64,000 nt of DNA from Limnohabitans sp. Rim47 (GCF_001517545.1 NZ_FBYA01000001.1:400153-464152), one strand, 5' to 3'; positions 34,291-43,552 are shown, counted from the stretch's first letter. The notes: generated by a model from the letters alone, not told the origin. Translations and numbers: made by a program.

Positions 34291-35367
34291 ATGTTTTACA
34301 GAGAAAACGGTCAATTCAAGACCTCTTACCGCAGTGACCAGCAAATCTTCGCTATTGCGCAAGACCGCTGGGCCATCCTTGCACTCATCGCCTTCGCCGC
34401 CATCGGTGTGCCCCTGCTGGCCGATGAATACATGTTCCGCGCCATCTTGATTCCGTTCCTGATATTGGCCCTCGCAGCTTTGGGTGTGAATATTCTGGTG
34501 GGTTATTGCGGCCAGATTTCACTGGGTTCGGGCGCGTTCATGGCGGTGGGGGCTTACATGGCCTACAACACTTACATCCGCATCGAGGGCATGCCCTTGA
34601 TCGTGGCACTGCTGGCGGGGGGCTTTTTTGCGACCCTGGTGGGGGTGTTTTTCGGTATTCCAAGTTTGCGGGTCAAAGGCCTGTATCTGGCGGTGGCCAC
34701 TTTGGCGGCGCAGTTCTTTTGCGACTGGGCTTTTCTGCGCATCGGCTGGTTTACCAACAACAACGCCTCGGGCTCGGTCTCGGTGTCCAACTTGAATGTC
34801 TTTGGCTGGTCCATCGACACGCCGCTGCAAAAATACCTCTTCTGTTTGGCATTTCTGCTGGTGTTTGGCTTGTTGGCTAAAAACCTCGTGCGCTCGGCCG
34901 TTGGCCGTGAGTGGATGGCCATTCGCGACATGGACGTGGCCGCAGCCGTGATCGGCATTCGACCGATGTACGCCAAGCTCAGTGCTTTTGCGGTCAGCTC
35001 TTTCATTGTGGGCGTGGCAGGTGGCCTGTGGGGCTTTGTGCACCTCGGTTCGTGGGAGCCCGCGGCATTTTCGATCGACCGCTCGTTCCAGCTGCTGTTC
35101 ATGGTCATCATTGGTGGCATGGGCTCCATCATGGGCAGCTTTTTTGGTGCTGCCTTCATCGTGATCTTGCCCATTTTTCTGAACCAGTTCCTGCCTTGGG
35201 CGGGTGATCTGGCCGGTGTCCATATTTCGACTGCGACGGTCTCGCACACCGAGTTCATGATCTTTGGCGCCTTGATTGTGTGGTTCCTGATCGTGGAGCC
35301 GCATGGCCTGGCCAAGCTCTGGTCGGTGGCCAAGCAAAAGCTGCGTCTGTGGCCCTTCCCGCATTGA
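34291..35367 (+). CDS. livM: Branched-chain-type ABC transporter permease LivM
   Basis: 358 residues with about nine helices. Characteristic stretches are LALAALGVNILVGYCGQISLGSGAFMAVGAY (residues ~53-83) and the GREWMAIRDMDVAAAVIGIRP cytoplasmic loop near 207. ATG at 34291 follows AAGGAG at seven bases spacing, an excellent ribosome-binding site. It starts 11 bases after livH and precedes the receptor gene. It pairs with LivH to form the import channel. Confidence 0.93.
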   Translation: MFYRENGQFKTSYRSDQQIFAIAQDRWAILALIAFAAIGVPLLADEYMFRAILIPFLILALAALGVNILVGYCGQISLGSGAFMAVGAYMAYNTYIRIEGMPLIVALLAGGFFATLVGVFFGIPSLRVKGLYLAVATLAAQFFCDWAFLRIGWFTNNNASGSVSVSNLNVFGWSIDTPLQKYLFCLAFLLVFGLLAKNLVRSAVGREWMAIRDMDVAAAVIGIRPMYAKLSAFAVSSFIVGVAGGLWGFVHLGSWEPAAFSIDRSFQLLFMVIIGGMGSIMGSFFGAAFIVILPIFLNQFLPWAGDLAGVHISTATVSHTEFMIFGALIVWFLIVEPHGLAKLWSVAKQKLRLWPFPH

Positions 35368-35420
35368 TGTCAAAACGATTTTCCCAAGTGCTTTCAATTA
35401 TTTTTAACAGGAGACAAACC

Positions 35421-36758
35421 ATGAAACTTCGTCAACTTGCACTCGCCACGACAGTGGTTGCTGCCGGCCTTGCCAGCGCCTTGGTCAGCACCATCGCCAC
35501 GGCTCAAACCAAAGAACAGTTTTTCCCTGTTCTGGTGTACCGCACAGGCGCTTACGCCCCCAATGGCGTGCCCTTTGCCAACGGCTATGTCGACTACCTC
35601 AAGCTGGTCAATGCGCGTGGCGGTGTCAACGGCGTCAAGCTCAGCTTTGAAGAGTGCGAAACCGGCTACGCCACCGATCGCGGCGTGGAGTGCTACGAGC
35701 GCCTGAAGGGCAAGAACGGCGGCGCGACCGTGTTCCAGCCGCTGTCGACGGGCATCACTTTTGCGCTGACCGAAAAAGCACCCGGCGACAAAATTCCATT
35801 GATCACCGCAGGCTATGGCCGCAGCGAATCGGCTGACGGCGGCGTGTTCAAGTGGAACTTCCCCTTGGCCGGTACTTATTGGGTGGCCGGTGACGTCATC
35901 ATCCAGGACATCGCCAAAAAGCTCGGCGGTGCTGACAAACTCAAAGGCAAGCACATTGCACTGGTCTACCACGACAGCCCATTTGGCAAAGAAGCCATTC
36001 CCATTTTGCAAGAGCGTGCGGCCATGCACGGTTTCAAGTTGAGCCTGCTGCCTGTGACGCACCCTGGTGTGGAGCAAAAGTCCACTTGGCTGCAAATTCG
36101 CCGTGACCGCCCTGACTACGTGGTCAACTGGGGCTGGGGCGTGATGAACTCCACCTTGCTCAAAGAGGCGCAAGCCACAGGCTATCCCCGCGAGAACATT
36201 TATGGCGTGTGGTGGGCCGGTGCCGAGCCTGACGTGAAAGACGTGGGCATGGGCGCCAAAGGCTACAACGCCATCACCATGCAGCATGGTGTCGAAAAAG
36301 GTTCCGCTGTCGTGAAAGAAGTGTTGGACAAGTTGCACGCCAAAGGCCAAGGCACCGGTCCTAAGGACGAAGTGGGCGAAGTGCTGTACATGCGCGGCTT
36401 GTTCAGCGCCATGTTTGCCGTTGAAGGCGTGCGCCAAGCGCAAGAAAAATACGGCAAGGGCAAAGTCATGACCGGCGAGCAAGCGCGCTGGGGCTATGAA
36501 AACCTGAACCTGACTCAGCCCAAGCTCGATGCACTGGGCTTCAAGGGTGTGTTGCGTCCCGTGTCCACTTCGTGTGCTGACCACATGGGTGCCAACTGGG
36601 CACGTATCCACACATGGAACGGCAGCAAGTGGGAGTTCTCCAGCGACTGGTACCAGGCCGACGAGCAGATCATCAAGCCCATGGTGAAAGCCGCTGCCGA
36701 CCGTTACGCCGCCGAAAAGAAACTGACACGCCGCACCCCTGCGGATTGCCAGTCCTGA
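35421..36758 (+). CDS. Branched-chain-type ABC transporter substrate-binding protein
   Basis: 445 residues, periplasmic binding protein type I fold. The Sec signal peptide MKLRQLALATTVVAAGLA... ends near TAQ, before TKEQFFPVLVYR. Conserved blocks are VNARGGVNGVKLSFEECETGY near 72 and YHDSPFGKEAIPIL near 182. ATG at 35421 follows CAGGAG. It is longer than classical LivK (about 370), as is usual for receptors in operons with acyl-CoA synthetases, and probably binds an aromatic or aliphatic acid. It is followed by a spacer with several hairpins before livF, consistent with higher expression of the receptor. Confidence 0.9.
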   Translation: MKLRQLALATTVVAAGLASALVSTIATAQTKEQFFPVLVYRTGAYAPNGVPFANGYVDYLKLVNARGGVNGVKLSFEECETGYATDRGVECYERLKGKNGGATVFQPLSTGITFALTEKAPGDKIPLITAGYGRSESADGGVFKWNFPLAGTYWVAGDVIIQDIAKKLGGADKLKGKHIALVYHDSPFGKEAIPILQERAAMHGFKLSLLPVTHPGVEQKSTWLQIRRDRPDYVVNWGWGVMNSTLLKEAQATGYPRENIYGVWWAGAEPDVKDVGMGAKGYNAITMQHGVEKGSAVVKEVLDKLHAKGQGTGPKDEVGEVLYMRGLFSAMFAVEGVRQAQEKYGKGKVMTGEQARWGYENLNLTQPKLDALGFKGVLRPVSTSCADHMGANWARIHTWNGSKWEFSSDWYQADEQIIKPMVKAAADRYAAEKKLTRRTPADCQS

Positions 36759-36767
36759 TCGTTGCCA

Positions 36768-36861
36768 AGCCCGCCGCGCAAGCGGTGGGCTGTCGCTGCA
36801 ACGGGCACGGCCCGTCTGCAGCCGCCAAACCAAACCCTTGCGTGCAGCGGTTTGGTTTGGC
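36768..36861 (+). other. Hairpin cluster between the receptor gene and livF
   Basis: Stems: AGCCCGCCGC/GCGGTGGGCT (36768-36791) closed by a GCAA loop with one G-T pair; ACGGG/CCCGT (36801-36815); and the 13-base perfect stem GCCAAACCAAACC/GGTTTGGTTTGGC (36824-36861) with a 12-nt loop. No long T-run follows, so this is more likely a 3'-end stabiliser or processing site than a full terminator. Confidence 0.65.
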
Positions 36862-36891
36862 TTGAACCCAGAGTTAAAAAAGGCAAAGTCC

Positions 36892-37701
36892 ATGAGCGAC
36901 AAAAACATTGTTCTGAACGTCAACGGCATCGAGGTCATTTACAACCACGTCATCTTGGTGCTCAAAGGGGTTTCCCTGCAGGTGCCCGAGCAAGGCATCG
37001 TGGCTTTGCTGGGTGGCAACGGCGCGGGCAAAACCACCACGCTGCGGGCCATCTCCAACTTGCTGCAAGGCGAGCGCGGCGAGGTCACCAAGGGCAGCAT
37101 CGAGCTGCGCGGTGAACGCATCGAAAAACTCTCGCCTGCCGACTTGGTCAGCCGGGGGGTGGTGCAGGTCATGGAAGGGCGGCACTGCTTTGCCCACCTG
37201 ACCATCGAAGAAAATCTGATGACCGGCAGCTACACCCGCACCGACAAGGGCGAGGTGGCGGCCAATTTGGACAAGGTCTACACCTATTTTCCGCGCCTGA
37301 AAACGCGCCGCACCTCGCAGGCGGCCTACACCTCGGGCGGTGAGCAGCAGATGTGCGCGATTGGCCGCGCCCTGATGACCAACCCCAATATGGTCTTGCT
37401 GGACGAGCCCTCGATGGGCCTGGCCCCGCAGATCGTCGAAGAGGTGTTCAACATCGTCAAGGATTTGAACGAGAAGGAAAAAGTCACCTTCTTGATCGCC
37501 GAGCAAAACACCAACATGGCCCTGAAGTACGCCGACTACGGCTACATCATGGAGTCGGGCCGCATCGTGATGGACGGTGCCGCTGAAGACCTGCGCACCA
37601 ACGAAGACGTCAAAGAGTTTTATCTGGGCATGGGCGGTGGTGAGCGCAAGAGCTTCAAGGACGTGAAAAGCTACAAGCGCCGCAAGCGCTGGTTGGCTTG
37701 A
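36892..37701 (+). CDS. livF: Branched-chain-type ABC transporter ATP-binding protein LivF
   Basis: 269 residues. Walker A GGNGAGKTT near residue 40, signature YTSGGEQQMCAIGRAL near 150, Walker B MVLLDEPSMGLAP near 172, H-loop region IAEQNTN. LivF-type proteins lack the ARTFQN segment of LivG and have VVQVMEGRHCFAHLTIEENL instead, as here. ATG at 36892 lies at a proper distance from AAAAGGC; an in-frame extension to 36838 overlaps the hairpin and is rejected. The C-terminal tail KSYKRRKRWLA is strongly basic. It completes the importer begun with LivGHM. Confidence 0.92.
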   Translation: MSDKNIVLNVNGIEVIYNHVILVLKGVSLQVPEQGIVALLGGNGAGKTTTLRAISNLLQGERGEVTKGSIELRGERIEKLSPADLVSRGVVQVMEGRHCFAHLTIEENLMTGSYTRTDKGEVAANLDKVYTYFPRLKTRRTSQAAYTSGGEQQMCAIGRALMTNPNMVLLDEPSMGLAPQIVEEVFNIVKDLNEKEKVTFLIAEQNTNMALKYADYGYIMESGRIVMDGAAEDLRTNEDVKEFYLGMGGGERKSFKDVKSYKRRKRWLA

Positions 37702-37818
37702 AGGCCCGCAAGCCAAACTTGATTTGGGTGAGCGCATGCCCCTGCACGCGAATGAGTCATCCTCACCTCCGTTTTTCGTGCGCAGGGGCGCGCGTTCTCC
37801 TCGATCAGTCCATCACCC

Positions 37819-39072
37819 ATGAAGCACTACGACGCCCTTGAAACACGTGCCCCCGAAGTCCGTGAAGCCGCTTTGATGGCCGCTTTGCCCGCGCAGGTGG
37901 CGCACGCCAAAGCCCATGCGCCCGCCTTTGCCGAATTGCTGCAAGGCGTGGATGCGGCCAGCGTCAACAGCCGCGCCGCGCTGGCCAAGTTGCCGGTGAT
38001 TCGCAAATACGAGTTGCTGGAGCGCCAAAAGGCTTCGCGTGCGGCCAGTGGCAATGTGTTTGGGGGATTCAGTACCCTGGGCTTTGGCAAAACCATGCCC
38101 CGCGTGTTTGCCAGCCCCGGCACCATTTACGAGCCCGAAGGCACCCGCCCGGATTACTGGCGCATGGCGCGCACGATGTTTGCTGCCGGCTTTCGCCCGG
38201 GCGAATTGATTCACAACTGCTTCAGCTACCACTTCACGCCCGCAGGCTCCATGATGGAAACCGGGGCCCATGCGCTCGGTTGCACCGTGTTTCCGGGGGG
38301 CATTGGGCAGACCGAACAGCAAGTGGGCGCGATGGCCGAGTTGCAGCCTGCGGGCTACATCGGCACGCCCAGTTTCTTGAAAATCATCATTGAAAAAGCC
38401 GCCGAGATGGGCGTGGCCCTGCCCAGCTTGCGCAAGGCGCTGGTCTCGGGTGAGGCCTTTCCGCCCAGTTTGCGCGATTGGATGACGGCGCACGGCGTCG
38501 ATGCCTACCAGTGCTACGCCACTGCCGATGTGGGCTTGATCGCTTATGAGACCGCCTCGCGTCAAGGCTTGGTGTTGGACGAAGGGGTGATCGTCGAGAT
38601 CGTGCGCCCCGGCACCGGCGACCCGGTGCCCGAAGGCGAGGTGGGCGAGCTGGTGATCACCACGCTCAACCCCGACTACCCGCTGATTCGCTTTGGCACA
38701 GGCGACCTCTCGGCCATTTTGCCGGGCACCTGCCCGACCGGCCGCACCGGTCAGCGCATCAAAGGCTGGATGGGCCGGGCCGATCAGACCACCAAAATCC
38801 GGGGCATGTTTGTGCACCCCGGTCAGGTGGCCGAGATCGTCAAACGGTTTCCTGAAGTGACCAAAGCGCGTTTGGTCGTGACCGGAGAGATGGCCAACGA
38901 CCAGATGGCGTTACACGTCGAAACCACCGCCTTGACGGACGCGGGCCTGAAGTCGCGTTTGTCTGATGCTGTGCGCGATGTCACCAAGTTGCGTGGTGAG
39001 GTGCACTTGGTGGTGCTCGGCAGTTTGGCCAATGACGGCAAGGTGATCGAGGACGCCCGCAGTTACGAATAA
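37819..39072 (+). CDS. PaaK-like phenylacetate-CoA ligase family protein
   Basis: 417 residues, ANL superfamily, PaaK branch. Recognisable blocks are YHFTPAGSMMETGAHALGCTVFPGG near residue 134, GTPSFLKIIIEKAAEMG near 178, YATADVGLIAYE near 233 and IKGWMGRADQTTKIRGMFVHPGQV near 314. It should form a CoA thioester of an aryl or arylacetic acid using ATP. It is the second CoA ligase of this transport operon, 117 bases after livF, so the imported acid or a derived acid is probably activated by one of the two. The real substrate is not decided by the sequence. Confidence 0.85.
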   Translation: MKHYDALETRAPEVREAALMAALPAQVAHAKAHAPAFAELLQGVDAASVNSRAALAKLPVIRKYELLERQKASRAASGNVFGGFSTLGFGKTMPRVFASPGTIYEPEGTRPDYWRMARTMFAAGFRPGELIHNCFSYHFTPAGSMMETGAHALGCTVFPGGIGQTEQQVGAMAELQPAGYIGTPSFLKIIIEKAAEMGVALPSLRKALVSGEAFPPSLRDWMTAHGVDAYQCYATADVGLIAYETASRQGLVLDEGVIVEIVRPGTGDPVPEGEVGELVITTLNPDYPLIRFGTGDLSAILPGTCPTGRTGQRIKGWMGRADQTTKIRGMFVHPGQVAEIVKRFPEVTKARLVVTGEMANDQMALHVETTALTDAGLKSRLSDAVRDVTKLRGEVHLVVLGSLANDGKVIEDARSYE

Positions 39073-39205
39073 AGGTTGACTGGGCCTTCAGGCTGGTCCA
39101 TGACTTTGTTTCGGATGGAGAAATTAGGGAAATCGTCTAAGTATTTTCCGCCATGACAAGCCTTAACTTTGGTTCTAGACTAAGTGCTATTTTTAGGGTC
39201 TTGAA

Positions 39206-40192
39206 ATGATAAAACTGTTTGCCTTGGCCGCATTGGCCGCTGTTTCGGTGGGTGCTCAGGCCCAGACTTTTCCTGGTAACAAACCGATTTCCATCGTCGT
39301 GCCCTTTGCTGCCGGCGGGCCGACTGACCGTGTCGCCCGTGATTTGGCAGAAGCCATGCGCAAGCACATTCCTGGCAGCAATTTTGTGGTCGAAAACGCC
39401 GCGGGTGCGGGTGGCACGATCGGTGCCAACAAAGTGGCCAAAGCCACCCCTGATGGCCACTCGTTGCTGTTGTTTCACATCGGCATGGCTGCAACGCCAG
39501 CCCTTTACCGCAAACTGTCATACAAGCCGCTGGAAGATTTTGAGTATTTGGGCATGGTCAATGATGTGCCCATGACCTTGATCGGCAAGCCCCAGTTGCC
39601 CGCCAACACCTACCGGGATTTTGAAAACTACATCCGTACCAACGCGGGCAAGTTGAACATTGCCCACGCCGGCTTGGGTTCTGCGTCGCACATCTGTGGC
39701 TTGCTGTGGCAGACCAACTTGCAGACCAAAGACGCCATGACCACCATCCCGTTTGGCGGTACAGGTCCCGCCATGACTGCCTTGATGGGGGGCCAGGTCG
39801 ACGTGATGTGTGACCAAACCACCAACACCACATCCCAGATCGAAAGCGGTCGTGTCAAGGCGTTTGCTGTGACCACGGCCAAGCCCTTGGCCGGTCACCC
39901 TGTGCTCAAGCACTACCCCAGCTTGCAAGAGATGGGTTTGAAGGGCTTCAACCTGACCATCTGGCACGGTTTGTATGCCCCCAAAGGCACCCCGGCTGCG
40001 ATCACCAAGACACTCAACGATGCCTTGAAGAAAGCCTTGAAAGATCCCGAGTTCATCAAAAAGAACGAAGGCTTGGGTGCTTTGGTGGTGACGGACAACC
40101 GCACCGATCCGGCTGAACACAAGAAGTTTGTGGCCGCCGAGATGATCAAGATCAAGGCTGCTGTGGATGCAGCAGGCAAGTACGCTGACTGA
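39206..40192 (+). CDS. Tripartite tricarboxylate transporter (Bug family) solute-binding protein, orphan
   Basis: 328 residues. A short Sec signal (MIKLFALAALAAVSVGAQAQ) precedes the Bug-family start TFPGNKPISIVVPFAAGGPTDR. Other family blocks are FVVENAAGAGGTIGANKVAKA near residue 74 and TIPFGGTGPAMTALMGGQVDVMCDQ near 185, whose aspartates usually contact the carboxylate ligand through bound water. ATG at 39206 has AGGG seven bases upstream. It has its own terminator and no TctAB genes nearby, so it uses a membrane pair coded elsewhere. Its place after the CoA-ligase operon may be coincidental. Confidence 0.9.
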   Translation: MIKLFALAALAAVSVGAQAQTFPGNKPISIVVPFAAGGPTDRVARDLAEAMRKHIPGSNFVVENAAGAGGTIGANKVAKATPDGHSLLLFHIGMAATPALYRKLSYKPLEDFEYLGMVNDVPMTLIGKPQLPANTYRDFENYIRTNAGKLNIAHAGLGSASHICGLLWQTNLQTKDAMTTIPFGGTGPAMTALMGGQVDVMCDQTTNTTSQIESGRVKAFAVTTAKPLAGHPVLKHYPSLQEMGLKGFNLTIWHGLYAPKGTPAAITKTLNDALKKALKDPEFIKKNEGLGALVVTDNRTDPAEHKKFVAAEMIKIKAAVDAAGKYAD

Positions 40193-40210
40193 TCATCAGC
40201 CTGCCCCACG

Positions 40211-40238
40211 AAAAAGCCGCTTTTTAAAGCGGCTTTTT
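40211..40238 (+). terminator. Intrinsic terminator after the Bug receptor gene
   Basis: AAAAAGCCGCTTT (40211-40223) pairs with AAAGCGGCTTTTT (40226-40238); in practice the stem is about ten pairs with a small TTTTAA-like loop, followed by TCTTT. It begins 18 bases after the stop codon at 40192. Confidence 0.88.
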
Positions 40239-40387
40239 CTTTGGCTGTAACGCCGCGCATTTGTCGAGTTTGCAACGTCTGGTCTTTTGTTCTAGGTCTA
40301 ATTTGTTATTGAACAGGCGGGTGTGCAACCCTAGGATGAACGCACTTGTTCAGATTCAACATCACGCAGGCCAGCACGACCAACACC

Positions 40388-40723
40388 ATGCGCAACATTT
40401 ATATCCGTTACACCGCTTGCTATGGGATAACCGCCCTGTTCTTGGTGATGGCTGGCACGTCCTACGCTGCTTCACAAAATGGGGATTCTGCCGAGAAGGT
40501 GGCCACCCAGTCAGATGCGGCCATTACCATGACGGGGCTATGCCGTAATGGGGAGGCTTTTCGCCTGGTTTCCTATGAGAAACAGGTGGGTGGGATGTGG
40601 AAGTCCTTTTATGACTACCAAGGCCCTGTTGGGGCGGGTACGGTCAAAACAAAAACCGTACCCAAAGTGATGGTCAGCAGGGTCTGCATTGCCATGGCCG
40701 AAATTGCCAGTGATGAACATTAA
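40388..40723 (+). CDS. Small exported protein of unknown function
   Basis: 111 residues with a probable Sec signal peptide (n-region MRNIYIRYT, hydrophobic ITALFLVMAG, cleavage after SYA), leaving about 85 residues in the periplasm. The mature part has two cysteines (GLCRNGEAFRL and SRVCIAMAEIA) that could form a disulfide. I do not recognise a family. ATG at 40388 puts the signal peptide at the N-terminus; an in-frame TTG at 40346 is possible but unneeded. It lies alone between a terminator and the convergent histidine kinase gene. Confidence 0.6.
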   Translation: MRNIYIRYTACYGITALFLVMAGTSYAASQNGDSAEKVATQSDAAITMTGLCRNGEAFRLVSYEKQVGGMWKSFYDYQGPVGAGTVKTKTVPKVMVSRVCIAMAEIASDEH

Positions 40724-40764
40724 CGGGCTGCGCCAATCTACAAGCCACGCACCCCCTCGCAGGA

Positions 40765-42552
40765 TCAGATGTGGGTCGAGATGAATTTCTCAACGCTTTG
40801 TATATCAATGGGTTTGTACATGACATCGATATTGTGCTGGCTGAACAATTCCAAATGTTGAGGAGATGTGTCTGCTGTGACGATGCACGCAGGGATGTCG
40901 TGATTGAATTCTTCGCGCAATTGCTGGATGAAATAAAGCCCATCTTTTTTGCCCAGACGGAAGTCGCTCAAGATGAAGTTCAGTTTGGGTAGCAAGGCCA
41001 GGCACTCGTGAAACGCTTCTTGTTCATAGGGCAAGAGGTGAACACAGTAGCCGGCTTGGGTGAAGTACTGTCGGTAAGCCTGTAACAGTGCTTCATCGTT
41101 TTCAAGAATACCCAAATGGCGGCTTGAGGCAGATGCCCTTTGTTCGCGCGTAGGGGTACTTGATGCTGTTGCCGCTGTGTTGGGTTCAAGGCGAGAAGGC
41201 AGCTGACCGATGCTCTGGGCTGGAATGACGGGAAAGTGGGTGTGAACCGTGAATACAGAGCCTTTGCCAATTTCCGATTGCACCTTGCATTGACCGTTGA
41301 TCTTCTTCACGATGCGATGAACGATGGCCAATCCAAGACCTAAACCATCACATTGGGATCGGGAATGGTCAGAGCGATAAAACTCGTTGAAAATCAAGGG
41401 CAAATCCACTTCCGGAATGCCACAGCCCGTGTCTTCAACAGAAAAGCTCAGTGAATCTGAGGTGGCGCCGAAAGCCACTTCGATGCGGCCACGGTCGGTA
41501 TATTGAATCGCATTGGCCAGCAAGTTTCTCAAGATTTGCTCGAGCAAATGGAGATCTCCACGGATCTGGTGCGCGCTCCCCTTGAAGGACAACTTGATGT
41601 TCTTTTCAGTGCAGAGATCGCTGAAGCTGTCCTCTAGGCTGTGAACGATTTCAATCAGATTGAACTCACGTTCACGCACCACAAAGCTGGAATCTAGCTT
41701 GCTGATATCCAGCAGAGTGTTGAACATCCGGTTCAATACGGTGACGCTCTTTCGCATGCGGTTGAATATGGCGCTGTAGTTTTCGTTCAACTGCGCGGCG
41801 TCAATCATTTCAATAAAAATGTTGATGGACTGCATCGGTTGACGCAAGTCATGACTGGCGGTAGCGATGAACTCTGACTTGGCGACATTGGCGGCCAAAG
41901 AGGCGTTTTTTTCTTCGGTTAATTGATCAATGAGCGCGTCGTTTTTCATACGCAGTGCAAATGATTTTTCCCAGGAGCTTGAAAATAGAAAAGCCATCTT
42001 CAAAGCCAAATAAAAAGCGACCATGGAGCCCATGGCAATGGGCCAAACGATTTGGCTGAAATTCAGGGCGATAAAAATCAGTTCAGGGGCCTTGAGGGGC
42101 ACGACAAAAGCAAAAAAAGTTTTCCAGTTGATGCAATAGCCGACCATCCCGACAAACAGCACAGTGAGGCTGATGATTTGGTACAGCAAATAGCTCACCA
42201 TGTCGGCGGGCTGCACAAAAACAAACCAACCCATTCCCCACGTGAGCGTGACCAAGCCAATAGCAATGTTCAGTACATTGGCGTTTTGGGGTGGGTTAGA
42301 CAAAGTGCGGATCGATCTGAGCAACACATACCGTGTAATGACTGCCACGGTCATGGCCGCAAACCAGGCGCCGAAGCGAAGCGGTTCTGTGACGTCCAAA
42401 TACAAAGGGATGCACAACAATGGCGCCAATACGGTTGCTATGGTGCTGGATTTGGAGTAATCGAGCATGTATTGCAATTTTTCAATGGCAATCAATTGCT
42501 GATCTTGAGGCCCTCCATTCATCGGTAAACGGCCATGCTCAGAAGGGTTCAT
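40765..42552 (-). CDS. Hybrid sensor histidine kinase with C-terminal receiver domain
   Basis: 595 residues. Residues ~30-205 form about six membrane helices without a large periplasmic loop; then a coiled linker (SFALRMKNDALIDQLTEEKNASL), a HisKA domain with the phospho-acceptor His in IATASHDLRQPMQ, an ATPase domain (LRNLLANAIQYTD, VEDTGCGIPE, GLGLGLAIV) and a receiver domain from about 475 with the acceptor in ILSDFRLGKKDG. The membrane-embedded sensor suggests that it reads an internal or lipid-phase cue. It follows the LuxR-type regulator gene by four bases and is certainly cotranscribed with it. Confidence 0.9.
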   Translation of the reverse strand: MNPSEHGRLPMNGGPQDQQLIAIEKLQYMLDYSKSSTIATVLAPLLCIPLYLDVTEPLRFGAWFAAMTVAVITRYVLLRSIRTLSNPPQNANVLNIAIGLVTLTWGMGWFVFVQPADMVSYLLYQIISLTVLFVGMVGYCINWKTFFAFVVPLKAPELIFIALNFSQIVWPIAMGSMVAFYLALKMAFLFSSSWEKSFALRMKNDALIDQLTEEKNASLAANVAKSEFIATASHDLRQPMQSINIFIEMIDAAQLNENYSAIFNRMRKSVTVLNRMFNTLLDISKLDSSFVVREREFNLIEIVHSLEDSFSDLCTEKNIKLSFKGSAHQIRGDLHLLEQILRNLLANAIQYTDRGRIEVAFGATSDSLSFSVEDTGCGIPEVDLPLIFNEFYRSDHSRSQCDGLGLGLAIVHRIVKKINGQCKVQSEIGKGSVFTVHTHFPVIPAQSIGQLPSRLEPNTAATASSTPTREQRASASSRHLGILENDEALLQAYRQYFTQAGYCVHLLPYEQEAFHECLALLPKLNFILSDFRLGKKDGLYFIQQLREEFNHDIPACIVTADTSPQHLELFSQHNIDVMYKPIDIQSVEKFISTHI

Positions 42553-42556
42553 GCCG

Positions 42557-43207
42557 TCATAAGTCTTTAGGGGTGACGGTCGGGATCAAGAGTTTTTGAG
42601 CCTTCAAGACGGCTTGGGTTCGGTTAAAAACCCGCAACTCTTTGAAAATTTGGTTGATGTGTATTTTGACCGTTTGCTCTTTGATCTCCAGCAAATCGGC
42701 AATGACCTTGTTGGGGTGCCCCATCGAAATCAAAGTCAAAACTTCCAGTTGCCGCTGGGTTAACCGGTACTCACTGGAGGTGTTCAATGGGCTTTGGGGT
42801 TCGTGCCATTGGGTATCGTTGTAAAGCGTTTTGATTCTTTTGAAAATCGCGGCTGATGTGTTGTTTTTTGATAAAAACAAGGCCGCGCCTGCTGAGACGG
42901 AGCGCGGTTCCCAAGCATCGGAGTCTAGGCCAGAAATGGACACGACGTGCGCAACGTTGGGTTTGCTGCTGAACACTTTGATGCCGGCCAATCCGCTCAG
43001 GCCCGGCATCAACATGTCCAACAAAACAATCCACGAATGGTTTGATTCGTCTACCAAAGTCATGCCTTCGCTGGCGTTGCTGGCTGTTTTCACGGCCACA
43101 CCCAAAGTGCTGAACTCTTTGGCCAGGGCTTCGCCTAATGCTTCGCGGTACACCGGGTGATCGTCAATGATGAGCAGTGCATGTTGACTTGTGGCTGAAG
43201 CATTCAT
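42557..43207 (-). CDS. LuxR/NarL-family response regulator
   Basis: 216 residues: receiver domain with D15-D16, phospho-acceptor D64 (LLDMLMPGLSG) and the conserved lysine in LFLSKNN near 113, then a LuxR-type helix-turn-helix at about 148-205 (LTQRQLEVLTLISMGHPNKVIADLLEI). It is paired with the hybrid kinase that follows by four bases. The gene faces the alpha-glucoside porin across a 454-base spacer, so porin control is conceivable but unsupported. Confidence 0.9.
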   Translation of the reverse strand: MNASATSQHALLIIDDHPVYREALGEALAKEFSTLGVAVKTASNASEGMTLVDESNHSWIVLLDMLMPGLSGLAGIKVFSSKPNVAHVVSISGLDSDAWEPRSVSAGAALFLSKNNTSAAIFKRIKTLYNDTQWHEPQSPLNTSSEYRLTQRQLEVLTLISMGHPNKVIADLLEIKEQTVKIHINQIFKELRVFNRTQAVLKAQKLLIPTVTPKDL

Positions 43208-43464
43208 AGGCCTTGAATACTACTCTTGTAAGGGTTATTTTCAATGGAACTTAGGTTGTAGGCAGAGGGTCAGATCAATGCGTAAATCCTTCGCTGCCCA
43301 CAACGCGCAGCGGGGTCAAGTTCGCGCGTTTTGCCTCTGCTATGACCAAAGATTCAGGCTGGTTTCAACGCCCGATGTGACCCATCGGGCTTTTTTCATC
43401 CCCGTCTGGACCTTGCAAGGGACGCCTTGCTGGAGGGCTCAAATGCAAAAAATCGGTGCTCAAA

Positions 43465-43480
43465 TTGCAAGCGTTTGCAA
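43465..43480. promoter_or_regulatory. LacI-family operator, site 1 (porin upstream)
   Basis: TTGCAAGCGTTTGCAA is a near-perfect palindrome with the central CG typical of LacI/GalR operators. It matches two more sites in the window at a core of TGCAA-N-CG-N-TTGCA. It lies 182 bases upstream of the porin start codon. Confidence 0.75.
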
Positions 43481-43552
43481 GGTTTTGTTGTTTTCAAGCA
43501 AAAAACGATGTTTCGTACTTGTTTGGTAACCAAAAATAGGGTTTTCCATGAG

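Noticed and set aside
37738..37789. GCCCCTGC/GCAGGGGC inverted repeat between livF and the PaaK-like gene as a regulatory hairpin
   Set aside because: The loop is 36 bases long and the stem only eight; not distinguishable from chance in GC-rich spacer DNA.
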